Translations under genes and position numbers: made by a program
NCBI GenBank assembly: GCA_019638845.1
Contig: JAHBSZ010000001.1
Coordinates: forward strand, 62,001-126,000
From: Salinibacterium sp.
GTDB taxonomy: Bacteria; Actinomycetota; Actinomycetes; Actinomycetales; Microbacteriaceae
Direction: 5' to 3'
DNA: 64,000 nucleotides
In this document: piece after piece, positions 32,212 to 40,913 of the stretch
Layout of the letters: every line of letters begins with the position of its first letter
How positions within the stretch are numbered: the stretch's first letter is position 1
The notes under the pieces: model-generated
Told to the model about the DNA's origin: nothing
Seen by the model: the letters and a program-made list of their open reading frames with translations, nothing else
Database searches by the model: none

Positions 32212-34665
32212 ATGTCAGAGGACCAGACCGTAACGATCGACGGGCATCGTCTCAAGCTGACGAACCTCGACAAAGTGCTCTATCCGGTGACCGGCACCAC
32301 CAAGGCGGACGTCCTTGACTACTATGCGCGAGTTGCCGAGCCGCTCATCGCGCACGCCGCCAACCGTCCCGCGACCCGCAAGCGTTGGGTCCACGGGGTG
32401 GGAACCGACGACGACCCTGGCGAGATGTTCTTCCAAAAGAACCTCGACGAGCGGTCGACCCCGCAGTGGGTACGCCGCCGCGAGCTTCAGCACTCCGATC
32501 ACGTCAATACCTATCCGCTCGTCAACGACCTCGCGACCCTGACGTGGCTCGGGCAGATCGCGGCCTTAGAAATCCACGTTCCACAGTGGCAATTCGGTCG
32601 CACCGGAGCGCGCAAGAATCCCGACCGCATGGTGCTCGACCTCGATCCTGGTCCCGGCGCAGGTCTGCGCGAGTGCGCCGAAGTCGCGCGCTGGGCACGC
32701 GCGATCCTGCGGGACATGGGGCTCGACCCGATGCCCGTCACAAGTGGCAGCAAGGGCATCCACCTCTATGCAGCCCTCGACGGGAAGCAGACCAGCGACC
32801 AAGTCTCTGAGGTGGCACACGAACTCGCGCGCGCGCTTGAGGCCGATCATCCGGAGCTCGTCGTGAGCGATATGAAGAAGGTCCTGCGGGAGGGCCGCGT
32901 GCTGGTCGACTGGAGCCAGAACAGCGGAAACAAGACAACCATCACGCCGTACTCGTTGCGGGGCAAGTCGCATCCGATGGTCGCAGCGCCGCGCACCTGG
33001 AAGGAACTCGACTCCGCCGACCTCGCCCAGCTCGACTACCGCGAGGTCATCCTGCGAGTGGAGAAGAAGGGTGACCTGCTCGCCAACCTCACCGCGGGGC
33101 ACCTCTCCTCGCTCGAACCAACCGCGTCCCGGATGGCCGGCTTTGAGCACGCGGACGGAGCGGACGACCGGCTCGCGAAGTACCGCGCCATGCGCGACGG
33201 TTCCCTCACTCCCGAACCTGTTCCCGCGGGAGTGGCCCCACCCACGACCGGCCAGACGTTCGTGATCCAGGAGCATCACGCATCGCGGCTGCACTACGAT
33301 TTCCGGCTCGAACATGACGGCGTGCTTGTGAGCTGGGCGCTTCCGAAGGGGGTCCCAACGGATATCGCAAAAAACCATCTCGCGGTGCAAACCGAAGATC
33401 ACCCGCTCGAGTACGGCACGTTCGAGGGCACAATCCCTGCAGGTCAGTACGGCGCCGGAAAGGTCACCATATGGGACCGCGGCACGTATGACCTCGAGAA
33501 ATGGCGCGACGGCAAAGAGGTCATCGTGACCCTGCACGGCGAGAAACACGGTTCGAACCGCTACGCGCTCATCCAGACCGGAGGACGCGACGGCAACGAC
33601 AACACCTGGTTGATCCATCTCATGAAATCTGTCGAAGAACAGCCGACCCGCCATGCAAAGGCGGACTCGCGGCGGAAGGTCATCGGCGGCACGCGCGAGC
33701 CCCGCGACAGAACATCGCCGTCCCCCATGTTGGCGACCCTCGGCACCGAGGGTGAACTCGGGGACCAGACCGAGTGGTCGTTCGAAATGAAGTGGGACGG
33801 TATCCGGGCAATTGCTCAGGTCTCGCACGGACAGTTGCGCCTCACCAGTCGCAACGGCGTCGACGTGACCTCGCGGTACCCCGAGCTTTCCCAACTCGTC
33901 GACGTCACAGCGAGCGACTGCGTCATTGACGGTGAGATCGTGGCGCTCAGCAAGTCCGGTCGACCCGACTTCGGTCTGCTGCAGAAACGGATGGGGCTCA
34001 CGAAGCTCGCCGAGGTCGAGCGTGCGATGGCGGGCACCCCTGTGCACTTCATGGCGTTCGACCTCCTCGAACTCAACGGACAGAGTCTGGCGAAGCAGAC
34101 CTACACCGAGCGTCGAAAGCTTCTGGAAGAGACTGTGCAGTCGGCGGGCTCGGTTCAGGTTCCGCCCGTGTTTGTAGGCGACGTGAAGGCGGCGATGGAG
34201 ATGAGCAGAACCCTCGGGCTAGAAGGCGTCATGGCCAAGCGGCGAACGAGTACGTACTCGGCGGGCAAACGAGTTCGCTCGTGGGTCAAACTCAAGCACC
34301 ACTTCACCCAAGAGGTGGTCATCGGTGCGTGGCGGCCAGGCGCAGGAACTCGTTCACACCGGGTCGGGTCATTGCTGATGGGAATCCCGGCCGGCGACGG
34401 GCTCCGATTTGTCGGCAAGGTTGGCACCGGGTTTACCGATCGCGATCTCGATGCCATGACCGCCCGATTCCGCCGGTTGGAGCGAAAAACGAGCCCATTC
34501 GACGAGCTTCCTGCGGTCGAGGCCAAAGACGCGCACTACATCTCCCCGGTGCTCGTCGGTGAGGTCGAGTTCGCCGAATGGACGCCCACAGGTAAGCTTC
34601 GGCATCCGAGTTGGCGCGGGTGGCGGCCCGAGAAGGACCCGTCAGATGTCGTGCCCGAGTCCTGA
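32212..34665 (+). CDS. ligD: Multifunctional ATP-dependent DNA ligase D
   Basis: An 817-residue LigD with all three activities. Polymerase/primase domain (about 1-290; metal ligands D143 and D145 in VLDLDPG), phosphoesterase domain (about 345-480; EHHASRLHYDFRLEHDG) and ligase domain (about 505-800; nucleotidyl lysine K527 in KWDG, then the OB fold). The order Pol-PE-Lig is that of mycobacteria, unlike Pseudomonas (PE-Lig-Pol). It fills, trims and seals ends held by Ku. GATGAT (32200-32205) ends 6 nt before the ATG, a possible leaderless promoter. Complete and apparently active. Confidence 0.97.
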   Translation: MSEDQTVTIDGHRLKLTNLDKVLYPVTGTTKADVLDYYARVAEPLIAHAANRPATRKRWVHGVGTDDDPGEMFFQKNLDERSTPQWVRRRELQHSDHVNTYPLVNDLATLTWLGQIAALEIHVPQWQFGRTGARKNPDRMVLDLDPGPGAGLRECAEVARWARAILRDMGLDPMPVTSGSKGIHLYAALDGKQTSDQVSEVAHELARALEADHPELVVSDMKKVLREGRVLVDWSQNSGNKTTITPYSLRGKSHPMVAAPRTWKELDSADLAQLDYREVILRVEKKGDLLANLTAGHLSSLEPTASRMAGFEHADGADDRLAKYRAMRDGSLTPEPVPAGVAPPTTGQTFVIQEHHASRLHYDFRLEHDGVLVSWALPKGVPTDIAKNHLAVQTEDHPLEYGTFEGTIPAGQYGAGKVTIWDRGTYDLEKWRDGKEVIVTLHGEKHGSNRYALIQTGGRDGNDNTWLIHLMKSVEEQPTRHAKADSRRKVIGGTREPRDRTSPSPMLATLGTEGELGDQTEWSFEMKWDGIRAIAQVSHGQLRLTSRNGVDVTSRYPELSQLVDVTASDCVIDGEIVALSKSGRPDFGLLQKRMGLTKLAEVERAMAGTPVHFMAFDLLELNGQSLAKQTYTERRKLLEETVQSAGSVQVPPVFVGDVKAAMEMSRTLGLEGVMAKRRTSTYSAGKRVRSWVKLKHHFTQEVVIGAWRPGAGTRSHRVGSLLMGIPAGDGLRFVGKVGTGFTDRDLDAMTARFRRLERKTSPFDELPAVEAKDAHYISPVLVGEVEFAEWTPTGKLRHPSWRGWRPEKDPSDVVPES

Positions 34666-34716
34666 ATTTCGCGAGCTCCCCTGCTGTTGCCCAGCATGCG
34701 CGCCTAGGCTGGGACC

Positions 34717-35271
34717 ATGAAGCCCAGACTCCTCATCCTCGCCGTCGGTGTCGCCATCGGATATGTCCTTGGAGCCCGCGACGGCCGCACCCGCTACGAC
34801 CAGATGAAGGCCAAAGTTACCGCCCTGTGGGAAGACCCGCGTGTCACCAAGGCACGAAACGACGTCGAAGCATACGCGCGCCAGCAGGCGCCGATCATCC
34901 GCGAGCGCGCCGAGGCCGCAGCAAAGGCCGCACCCGGCGTTGCCAAGGATGTTGCGGGCAAAGTTGCCGACACCGCAAAGGACGTTGCGGGCAAAGCCAC
35001 TGAAACCGCAAAGGACGTCGCCGGAAAGGCGACAGCCACCGCGAAGGACGTCGCCGGAAAAGCCACCGAAACCGCCAAGGACGTTGCGAGCAAAGCGACT
35101 GCCACCGCGAAAGACGTCCGGGCTCAGGCGGCTCGGGTTGCCGGGGACCTTCGCGAGCGCGGTGAAGATCTCGTCGACGGGGCTGTCGGTGGTGCCGTCA
35201 GTACCGCAGGCAAAGCCCGTGACGCCGCCCTCGACGTGCTTGACGACGAGGACGACCCCAAGGCGAACTAG
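34717..35271 (+). CDS. YtxH-like protein with LEA-type 11-residue repeats
   Basis: A 184-residue protein. The N-terminus (MKPRLLILAVGVAIGYVLGARDGR) is a membrane or membrane-associated helix as in YtxH proteins. From residue 76 come six clear 11-residue repeats with consensus AKDVAGKATxT and a seventh degenerate unit, giving amphipathic alternating Lys/Asp/Ala helices like group 3 LEA proteins, which stabilise membranes or proteins on drying. TAGGCT (34705-34710) is 6 nt before the ATG (leaderless). It lies just after ligD. A stress-protective role is inferred from the repeat type. Confidence 0.85.
   Translation: MKPRLLILAVGVAIGYVLGARDGRTRYDQMKAKVTALWEDPRVTKARNDVEAYARQQAPIIRERAEAAAKAAPGVAKDVAGKVADTAKDVAGKATETAKDVAGKATATAKDVAGKATETAKDVASKATATAKDVRAQAARVAGDLRERGEDLVDGAVGGAVSTAGKARDAALDVLDDEDDPKAN
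34942..35139 (+). repeat. Six 33-bp tandem coding repeats
   Basis: Six successive 33-bp units encode AKDVAGKVADT, AKDVAGKATET, AKDVAGKATAT, AKDVAGKATET, AKDVASKATAT and AKDVRAQAARV. Units 2 and 4, and 3 and 5, are most alike, suggesting a past 66-bp duplication. Such tracts can gain or lose units by slippage. Confidence 0.9.
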
Positions 35272-36815
35272 TCGGCGGGCGGGAAGACGGGCAACGTCAA
35301 CGGCCCGGTCATCGCCACAATGCCGCTCAGTCGCTCAGGAGAGAGCACTGACGCGACCTTTTCCTTTGTCATGAGCCCCGATTCGATCACGAGGTCGGCG
35401 ATCGACGCATGGGTGGTGAGCGCGGCATGAGCCAGAGTCGCGGCGGCCGAGTAACCGATGTACGGAGTCAGCGCGGTGACAACGCCGACACTCGTCTCCA
35501 CTTGTAGTGCGAGGCGCTCGCGGTTGGCTGTGATTCCGTCGACACAGTTGACGCGCAGCGTGTAGCACGCGTTCGTCATCCAGGCGAGCGACTGCAGGAT
35601 CGAGTGGGCGATGACGGGCTCGAACGCGTTGAGTTGGAGTTGTCCACCCTCCGCGGCCGCTGTGACCGTGGCATCCGCACCAATGACGCTGAACGCGACC
35701 TGGTTGACGACCTCGGGAATCACGGGATTCACCTTGCCCGGCATGATCGACGACCCCGCCTGGCGCGGCGGGAGGTTGATCTCCCCGAGTCCGGCCTGAG
35801 GTCCACTTGAGAGCAATCGGAGGTCGTTGCAGATCTTGGAAAGCTTGACCGCTGCGCGCTTGAGAGTCCCGCTTACAGTCATGAAGATTCCGGCGTCGCT
35901 CGTGGCCTCGATGAGGTCTACCGCGGTCTCCATCTCAATACCGGTGACCTGAATGAGGTGCCTGAGTACCGCTTCCGCATAGCGGGGGTCCGCGGTGATT
36001 CCGGTGCCGATCGCGGTCGCGCCCATGTTGATCTCGTTGAGCCACGGGATGCACTCCGAGAGTCGGTCGTAGTCCTCGGAAAGGGTGTGTGCGAACCCAT
36101 TGAATTCCTGACCCAGGGTCATCGGCACTGCATCCTGCAACTGGGTGCGGCCAATCTTGAGAACGTTCGAGAACTCTTTGCCCTTCGCTCTGAACGCGCT
36201 GGTCAACAGCTTGTGCTCGGCAAGGAGTCTTTGCACGCCGAACACCATGGCGAGCTTGATGGCGGTCGGGTAGACGTCGTTCGTCGATTGGCTGCGATTG
36301 ACGTCGTCGATGGGGCTCAGGTAGCGGTAGTCGCCCTTCGCGTGCCCCATGATTTCGAGACCGCGGTTGGCGATGACCTCGTTCGCGTTCAAGTTCGTCG
36401 AGGTTCCCGCGCCGCCCTGAATGACACCGACTCGGAACTCCGCGTGGAGTTCACCGTCGACGATCTCCTCGCACACCTGCTCGATGATGCGTGCCTTCTC
36501 GGGAGATAACACCCCGATCTCGGCGTTCGCGCGCGCACAGGCCTGCTTGACGCGGGCGAGTGCCCGCACGAGGTCCGGATAGTTGTAGATGGCGCGGCGC
36601 GTGATCGGGAAGTTCTCGAGAGCTCGAGCGGTATGGATTCCCCAATATGCGTCGATCGGAATCAGCATGGTCCCGAGCGAGTCGGACTCCTCGCGGGTTC
36701 CCGCAGTCAGTTCAAGGGCAGTTTCGTAGGCCCTACGTGGTGAGTTCTCGTCCCCCGCAATAGTTTGCGCGGAATCGGTACCCAAGGTGTGTTCGGACGC
36801 TTGTGGCGTTTCCAT
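35268..36815 (-). CDS. aspA: Aspartate ammonia-lyase
   Basis: A 515-residue fumarase/aspartase superfamily enzyme converting L-aspartate to fumarate and ammonia. Key segments: IPIDAYWGIHTARALENFPI, GGAGTSTNLNANEVIANRGLE, DDVNRSQSTNDVYPTAIKLA, TQLQDAVPMTLGQEF and the mobile loop GSSIMPGKVNP. The asparagine-rich signatures fit aspartase rather than fumarase. It has about 40 extra N-terminal residues, but the ATG at 36815 has AAAGGAG 8 nt upstream. It lies 33 nt after the small membrane gene, probably in one operon with pit. The 3' end overlaps the convergent LEA-like gene by 4 nt. Confidence 0.95.
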   Translation of the reverse strand: METPQASEHTLGTDSAQTIAGDENSPRRAYETALELTAGTREESDSLGTMLIPIDAYWGIHTARALENFPITRRAIYNYPDLVRALARVKQACARANAEIGVLSPEKARIIEQVCEEIVDGELHAEFRVGVIQGGAGTSTNLNANEVIANRGLEIMGHAKGDYRYLSPIDDVNRSQSTNDVYPTAIKLAMVFGVQRLLAEHKLLTSAFRAKGKEFSNVLKIGRTQLQDAVPMTLGQEFNGFAHTLSEDYDRLSECIPWLNEINMGATAIGTGITADPRYAEAVLRHLIQVTGIEMETAVDLIEATSDAGIFMTVSGTLKRAAVKLSKICNDLRLLSSGPQAGLGEINLPPRQAGSSIMPGKVNPVIPEVVNQVAFSVIGADATVTAAAEGGQLQLNAFEPVIAHSILQSLAWMTNACYTLRVNCVDGITANRERLALQVETSVGVVTALTPYIGYSAAATLAHAALTTHASIADLVIESGLMTKEKVASVLSPERLSGIVAMTGPLTLPVFPPAD

Positions 36816-36848
36816 GTCTCAATCTCCTTTGACTAGGACCATGCGATT

Positions 36849-37052
36849 CTAGCCGTGCAGCACCGGAACAATGAGGTAGATCCCGAACGCCACGACGAGC
36901 CCGCACAGCACAAAGGCTGTCACAGATGCTGGCCTACGCCACGGTGCTCCGCCATCGCTCAATCGCAGGCCGACGGCGAAGAGGGTAACCAGCAGGCACG
37001 CCGACACGAGTGAAGCAAGAAAGACGATGAGAAAAGCCGACCACTCGATCAT
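36849..37052 (-). CDS. Small two-helix membrane protein after the phosphate transporter
   Basis: A 67-residue protein with two hydrophobic helices (about 5-28 and 43-65) joined by a short basic loop (RLSDGGAPWRRP). Its ATG overlaps the stop of the phosphate transporter gene (ATGA), so it is translationally coupled and may be an accessory subunit. No family recognised. It is too short for certainty, but frame, overlap and composition support it. Confidence 0.7.
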   Translation of the reverse strand: MIEWSAFLIVFLASLVSACLLVTLFAVGLRLSDGGAPWRRPASVTAFVLCGLVVAFGIYLIVPVLHG

Positions 37053-38197
37053 CGACGTGCCGTCCTCTTGCGTTTCTTGGGTCGCACGAACACTCCCGGA
37101 TCCGGCACGTTGAAGTGTCGATGGTCGATCTGTGTGCGCTTGGATCGCAGGAAGATCGTCAGGATCGCGGCGATCGCCAGACAGACATCGATGATGACGC
37201 CCCACAGTCCGAAGCCGGCGATGAGGGCAGCCGTCGCACCGACGAGACCCGCCGCAGGGATCGTGATGAGCCAACCCAGGACGATGCGGCTCGCCGTTCG
37301 CCAGCGCACTGATGCGCCCTTGCGGCCGATCCCGGTTCCGATCACCGATCCGGAGGCAACCTGAGTGGTTGAAAGCGCAAACCCGAGATGCGTCGACGCC
37401 AGAATTGTGGCGGTTGTCGCTGCTTCCGCCGCAAATCCCTGCGCCGGCTCGATCTCGGTGAGGTCACGGCCCAAGGTCTTGATGATGCGCCAACCCCCGG
37501 TGTAGGTGCCGATGGCGATGGCGATAGCGCAGGCACCGATCACCCACAGTTCGGGTCCAGAGCCCGGAGTCTGCAGTCCCGCGGCGATCAGCGTGAGGGT
37601 GATAACACCCATGGTCTTTTGCGCATCGTTGGTTCCGTGCGCAAGGGAGACGAGGGACGACGTGAAGATTTGACCCTTCTTGAATCCGTCACGCTCGCGC
37701 TTCTTGGTGGCGGAGTAGGCGATCTTGGTCGCAATGAACGAAATGAGACCAGCGGTGAACGGTGCAAGAACCGCAGGGATGAGCACCTTCGACAGCAAGA
37801 CCCCGAGATCGATGGCGCCGAAGCCCGCACCCACCACCACGGCGCCGATGAGCCCGCCGAACAGCGCGTGACTCGACGACGACGGAAGGCCAAGAAGCCA
37901 GGTCACGAGATTCCAGACGATGGCCCCGATAAGCCCGGCGAGAATCAATACCGGCGTGATCTGGATGCCGCCCTCGCCCTCCCGGATCAACCCGCCGCTG
38001 ATCGTGCGGGCAACTTCGGTGGAGAGAAAGGCGCCGACGAGATTGAGAATCGCGGCGATCGCGACCGCAGTCTTGGGCTTGAGTGCACCCGTCGAGATCG
38101 GTGTCGCCATCGCATTCGCCGTGTCGTGGAACCCGTTTGTGAAGTCGAAGAAGAGAGCCAGCGCAATCACCAGCACGACAATGAGCGAGATGTCCAC
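37049..38197 (-). CDS. pit: Pit-family low-affinity inorganic phosphate transporter
   Basis: A 382-residue PiT transporter that imports phosphate (often as a metal-phosphate complex) by proton symport. Both halves of the internally duplicated PiT fold are seen: FDFTNGFHDTANAMATPIST (about 18-37) and SLAHGTNDAQKTMGVITL (about 195-212), with the GxNDxxN-type signatures and about ten membrane helices. The C-terminus is basic (RPKKRKRTARR). GTG start. It is divergent from the glycosyltransferase. It heads a likely operon with the 67-aa protein and aspA. Confidence 0.95.
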   Translation of the reverse strand: MDISLIVVLVIALALFFDFTNGFHDTANAMATPISTGALKPKTAVAIAAILNLVGAFLSTEVARTISGGLIREGEGGIQITPVLILAGLIGAIVWNLVTWLLGLPSSSSHALFGGLIGAVVVGAGFGAIDLGVLLSKVLIPAVLAPFTAGLISFIATKIAYSATKKRERDGFKKGQIFTSSLVSLAHGTNDAQKTMGVITLTLIAAGLQTPGSGPELWVIGACAIAIAIGTYTGGWRIIKTLGRDLTEIEPAQGFAAEAATTATILASTHLGFALSTTQVASGSVIGTGIGRKGASVRWRTASRIVLGWLITIPAAGLVGATAALIAGFGLWGVIIDVCLAIAAILTIFLRSKRTQIDHRHFNVPDPGVFVRPKKRKRTARR

Positions 38198-38274
38198 CGG
38201 CTAGAGTCTCGCACTCGAGAGACCCCGGCGCCACTTCGCCGAGCAACGCCGGATATAGCTAGGCTGTAGCCCTC

Positions 38275-39021
38275 ATGGCCCGCGTCTCCGTGGTCGTTCC
38301 CGCACTCAACGACTCCCTCATGCTTGCGCAGTGCCTCGCTGCGCTCGCGTCGCAAACCCGCCAGCCGGACGAAATAGTGGTTGTCGATAATGGCAGCACC
38401 GATGACACCGCTGCCGTCGCTGCAGCCGGCGGCGCCCGCGTGGTCACTGAGCCGATTCGGGGGATCTTCCCCGCGACCGCCGCTGGGTTCGACGCCGCGA
38501 ACGGCGACCTCTTCGCACGCCTCGACGCCGATTCGATTCCGCCGACGGACTGGCTTGCGCGGGTTGTCGACGCGTTCGACGCGGACCCGGGACTCGACTT
38601 CCTCAGCGGCCCCGGTGACTTCTACGGCTCCACTCGATTCGTGCACTGGATAGCGGAGACGCTGTACATCGGTGGCTACGTGTGGTTCGTGGGACTGCTG
38701 CTGGGGCATCCGCCGCTCTTCGGCTCGAACGTCATCCTGCGCAGCGACGCGTGGCAGCGGATTCGCTCAACGGTTCATCGTGACCTGCGGGAGATCCACG
38801 ATGATCTCGACTTGGCGATCCATGTTGAGCCCGATCAGCGCGTGCGCTTCGACCTCACGCTGCGAGTGGGAGTCTCCGCGCGACCGTTCGCCACCTGGTC
38901 GGGTTTCGCGCGCCGCATCGATTGGGCGTTCGGCACACTGCGGCTCAATAACCGGGAACGGCCGCTCCTCGATCGCCGCCGCGAGCGCCGCGCGCGGGAG
39001 CGGGCTCAGGCCCGCCCGTAG
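38275..39021 (+). CDS. Family 2 glycosyltransferase
   Basis: A 248-residue GT-A fold glycosyltransferase: RVSVVVPALNDSLMLAQCL at the N-terminus, IVVVDNGSTDDTAAV (about 36-50, nucleotide-sugar binding) and LDADS (about 83-87, the DxD metal motif). A single hydrophobic stretch near residue 130 (IGGYVWFVGLLLG) and a basic C-terminus (DRRRERRARER) suggest peripheral membrane attachment. It probably acts in cell-envelope or lipid glycosylation. Donor and acceptor unknown. TAGGCT (38260-38265) lies 9 nt before the ATG. The 3' end overlaps the convergent hydrolase by 16 nt. Confidence 0.92.
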   Translation: MARVSVVVPALNDSLMLAQCLAALASQTRQPDEIVVVDNGSTDDTAAVAAAGGARVVTEPIRGIFPATAAGFDAANGDLFARLDADSIPPTDWLARVVDAFDADPGLDFLSGPGDFYGSTRFVHWIAETLYIGGYVWFVGLLLGHPPLFGSNVILRSDAWQRIRSTVHRDLREIHDDLDLAIHVEPDQRVRFDLTLRVGVSARPFATWSGFARRIDWAFGTLRLNNRERPLLDRRRERRARERAQARP

Positions 39022-39875
39022 AGTGCGACCATGTCCCGCACCAGCTGGTGCGGTGCGGTCTCACACGGGCTGTGGCCCGTGCGGTAAACGGCGAGCCGCC
39101 CGCCGATGCTCTCCGCATTCGCCGCGTGCAGTGCAGTGGGCCAGAGGTCATGTTCTCCGACAGCCACCAGCTTGGGTATCTCAGACGCCGCAAGCGCCTC
39201 CCGCACGTCGGGCGCCCGTTTCATCAGGGAGATGATGTCGGCGACGCTCGAGCGACGAGTGAGCTCAAACCTGTGCCGCACGAACGCCAAACGACCGGGG
39301 GGCACGTGCGTGACGTTCCGTTTTACTCCCCAGATCATCAGCGCAGCTCCGACGCGGCCCGTCGTCAACCCCGTGATCGGGCCGAGGCGCTTCACCCTGC
39401 GGAAGCCCTGCCCCGGCTGCGGAGGCGCGCTCAAGAGGGTGAGACTCAGAAACAGGTCGGGGCGCCGAGCAAAGGCGAGTTGTGCGACGGTACCGGCGAA
39501 CGAGTAGCCGAGAACATGTGCTGGCGTGCTCCCCAGCACATGGAGTAGATCTCCCACGAACAGGTCGTGGTCATAGTGCTCGCCGCGCGGTGGACCCGCG
39601 CCGGCCGACTCGTACTGTCCTGCCATGTCGAAACTCTCGGCACGGAACCCAGCTGCCACCAGCAGGGGCAGCATGAGCGAAAAGTCTTCTTTGGAACCGG
39701 TGACACCGGGCACCAGAAGCACCCGCGGATTTCCGAGCTCCCCCATCGTGAGAGTGGCCAGTCGACCACTCGGCGCATCGATCCAACCCCGTTCGGCACC
39801 GGGTGGCGGCACCGTCCAGTCGAGGTCCGGTATCGCGTCGTCCCGTGCCATTGCGTCATCACTCGCGGAAGTCAC
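39006..39875 (-). CDS. Alpha/beta hydrolase
   Basis: A 289-residue alpha/beta-hydrolase-fold protein. Nucleophile elbow GYSFAG (Ser near residue 142), oxyanion-loop region VPGVTGSKEDF, candidate acid in VGEHDLWPTA (about 245) and catalytic His in YRTGHSPCETAPH (about 268). Substrate unknown; the sequence is closest in style to actinobacterial esterase or haloperoxidase-like members. The GTG has TAATAT (39882-39887) 6 nt upstream, a strong leaderless promoter inside the end of the preceding gene. It is 9 nt from that gene (39885-40829), also a hydrolase. Confidence 0.9.
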   Translation of the reverse strand: MTSASDDAMARDDAIPDLDWTVPPPGAERGWIDAPSGRLATLTMGELGNPRVLLVPGVTGSKEDFSLMLPLLVAAGFRAESFDMAGQYESAGAGPPRGEHYDHDLFVGDLLHVLGSTPAHVLGYSFAGTVAQLAFARRPDLFLSLTLLSAPPQPGQGFRRVKRLGPITGLTTGRVGAALMIWGVKRNVTHVPPGRLAFVRHRFELTRRSSVADIISLMKRAPDVREALAASEIPKLVAVGEHDLWPTALHAANAESIGGRLAVYRTGHSPCETAPHQLVRDMVALYGRA

Positions 39876-39884
39876 GGGACGATA

Positions 39885-40829
39885 TTACGACTGAAGCGCT
39901 GCCGCCCGTGTGGTGACCGATCGAACGAACGACTGCAGCCTGCGATACACCTCAGCTGACGCCGGATGACGACTGTCTTGCTGCCAAGTGTGTAGCGCGT
40001 GCTCGTCCACCAGAGTTTCGACCCCGACTCCGTGGGTCCGTAGCGCCTCGATGAAGTTCAGGTTTGCCCGATAGAGGTAATCGCGCCGTGAGGTCGTAAC
40101 CAGAACCGGAGGGTAATTGCGGTCGATCCACTCGACCGGCGACAGAAAGCGGGCGGCGCGCTCGAGGTGCTCGCCGCGCCCCCGGCCCGGCAGCAGCATC
40201 CTGACGAATCCCAGTCCGAGCACGAACCCTTTCTCGAAGATCACCGAGAAGTCCGTAATGCTGCAGTGCTGCACGACACCACGGATGCTCGCCGCAGGCA
40301 CCGACGGAGACATCGAGTAGTGGGCGGCAAGCTCCGGGCGGCTCAGCGCCGCCGCGAGGAGAGCGGAGATCTGCCCGCCCGCGGAATCACCGCCGAGCAC
40401 GAGACGGTCAGGGTCTCCCCCGTACTCTCCGATATGGGCGTGCACCCACCCGAGTGCTTCATTCGCGTCATGAAGCATGTGCTCCATCTGGAACCGAGGA
40501 GCCCGACGGTAGTTGACGTTGACCACGACCATGCCATCTTGCGCCTGACTTGCGCAGTAGCGGGTGAGAGGAGCTTTGTCACCGGAGGTCCAACCCCCAC
40601 CGTGAAAGTAGATGTACACGGGCAGTGCCGCCGCGGCATCCGTGGGCCGAAGCACATCCAGCCGGTGCTCGGGGACACCGTCGCCGACGTAGTCCAGATC
40701 GAGACGGTACTCGATGTCGGCAATGGGGTCCGCGGTGAAGCTGCGCAGTTCGTGGGGCGCAAGCCGCGCCATGAGCGCACGCCACGCCCACACGGGTACC
40801 CGCGCGAGGGGCACGGAGGGGAACTTCAC
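39885..40829 (-). CDS. Esterase/lipase of the hormone-sensitive lipase family
   Basis: A 314-residue alpha/beta hydrolase with HGGGW (about residues 76-80, oxyanion hole of the HSL family), nucleophile motif GDSAGG (about 150-155) and the C-terminal region ETLVDEHALHTWQQ with the catalytic His. The reaction is hydrolysis of short-chain acyl esters; the natural substrate is unknown. TACCGT (40836-40841) ends exactly 6 nt before the GTG, indicating leaderless transcription, although GAGGAG also touches the start codon. It is divergent from maltokinase. Confidence 0.92.
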   Translation of the reverse strand: MKFPSVPLARVPVWAWRALMARLAPHELRSFTADPIADIEYRLDLDYVGDGVPEHRLDVLRPTDAAAALPVYIYFHGGGWTSGDKAPLTRYCASQAQDGMVVVNVNYRRAPRFQMEHMLHDANEALGWVHAHIGEYGGDPDRLVLGGDSAGGQISALLAAALSRPELAAHYSMSPSVPAASIRGVVQHCSITDFSVIFEKGFVLGLGFVRMLLPGRGRGEHLERAARFLSPVEWIDRNYPPVLVTTSRRDYLYRANLNFIEALRTHGVGVETLVDEHALHTWQQDSRHPASAEVYRRLQSFVRSVTTRAAALQS

Positions 40830-40877
40830 CTCCTCACGGTAAGTCCCGACACCTAGAACTACCTGTGTGCGCCTAAT

Positions 40878-40908
40878 TTGACCGCTGGGGGCATCGAGTG
40901 TCTAGTCT
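40878..40908 (+). promoter_or_regulatory. Probable maltokinase promoter
   Basis: TTGACC (40878-40883) and TAGTCT (40903-40908) with a 19-nt spacer. The -10 ends 5 nt before the ATG, predicting a leaderless mRNA. The spacer is longer than the usual 16-18, so the -35 may not be the functional one. Confidence 0.45.
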
Positions 40909-40913
40909 GGAGA

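Noticed and set aside
32566-34047. 493-codon open frame antisense to ligD
   Set aside because: No recognisable motif; fully inside a gene with intact catalytic residues on the other strand.
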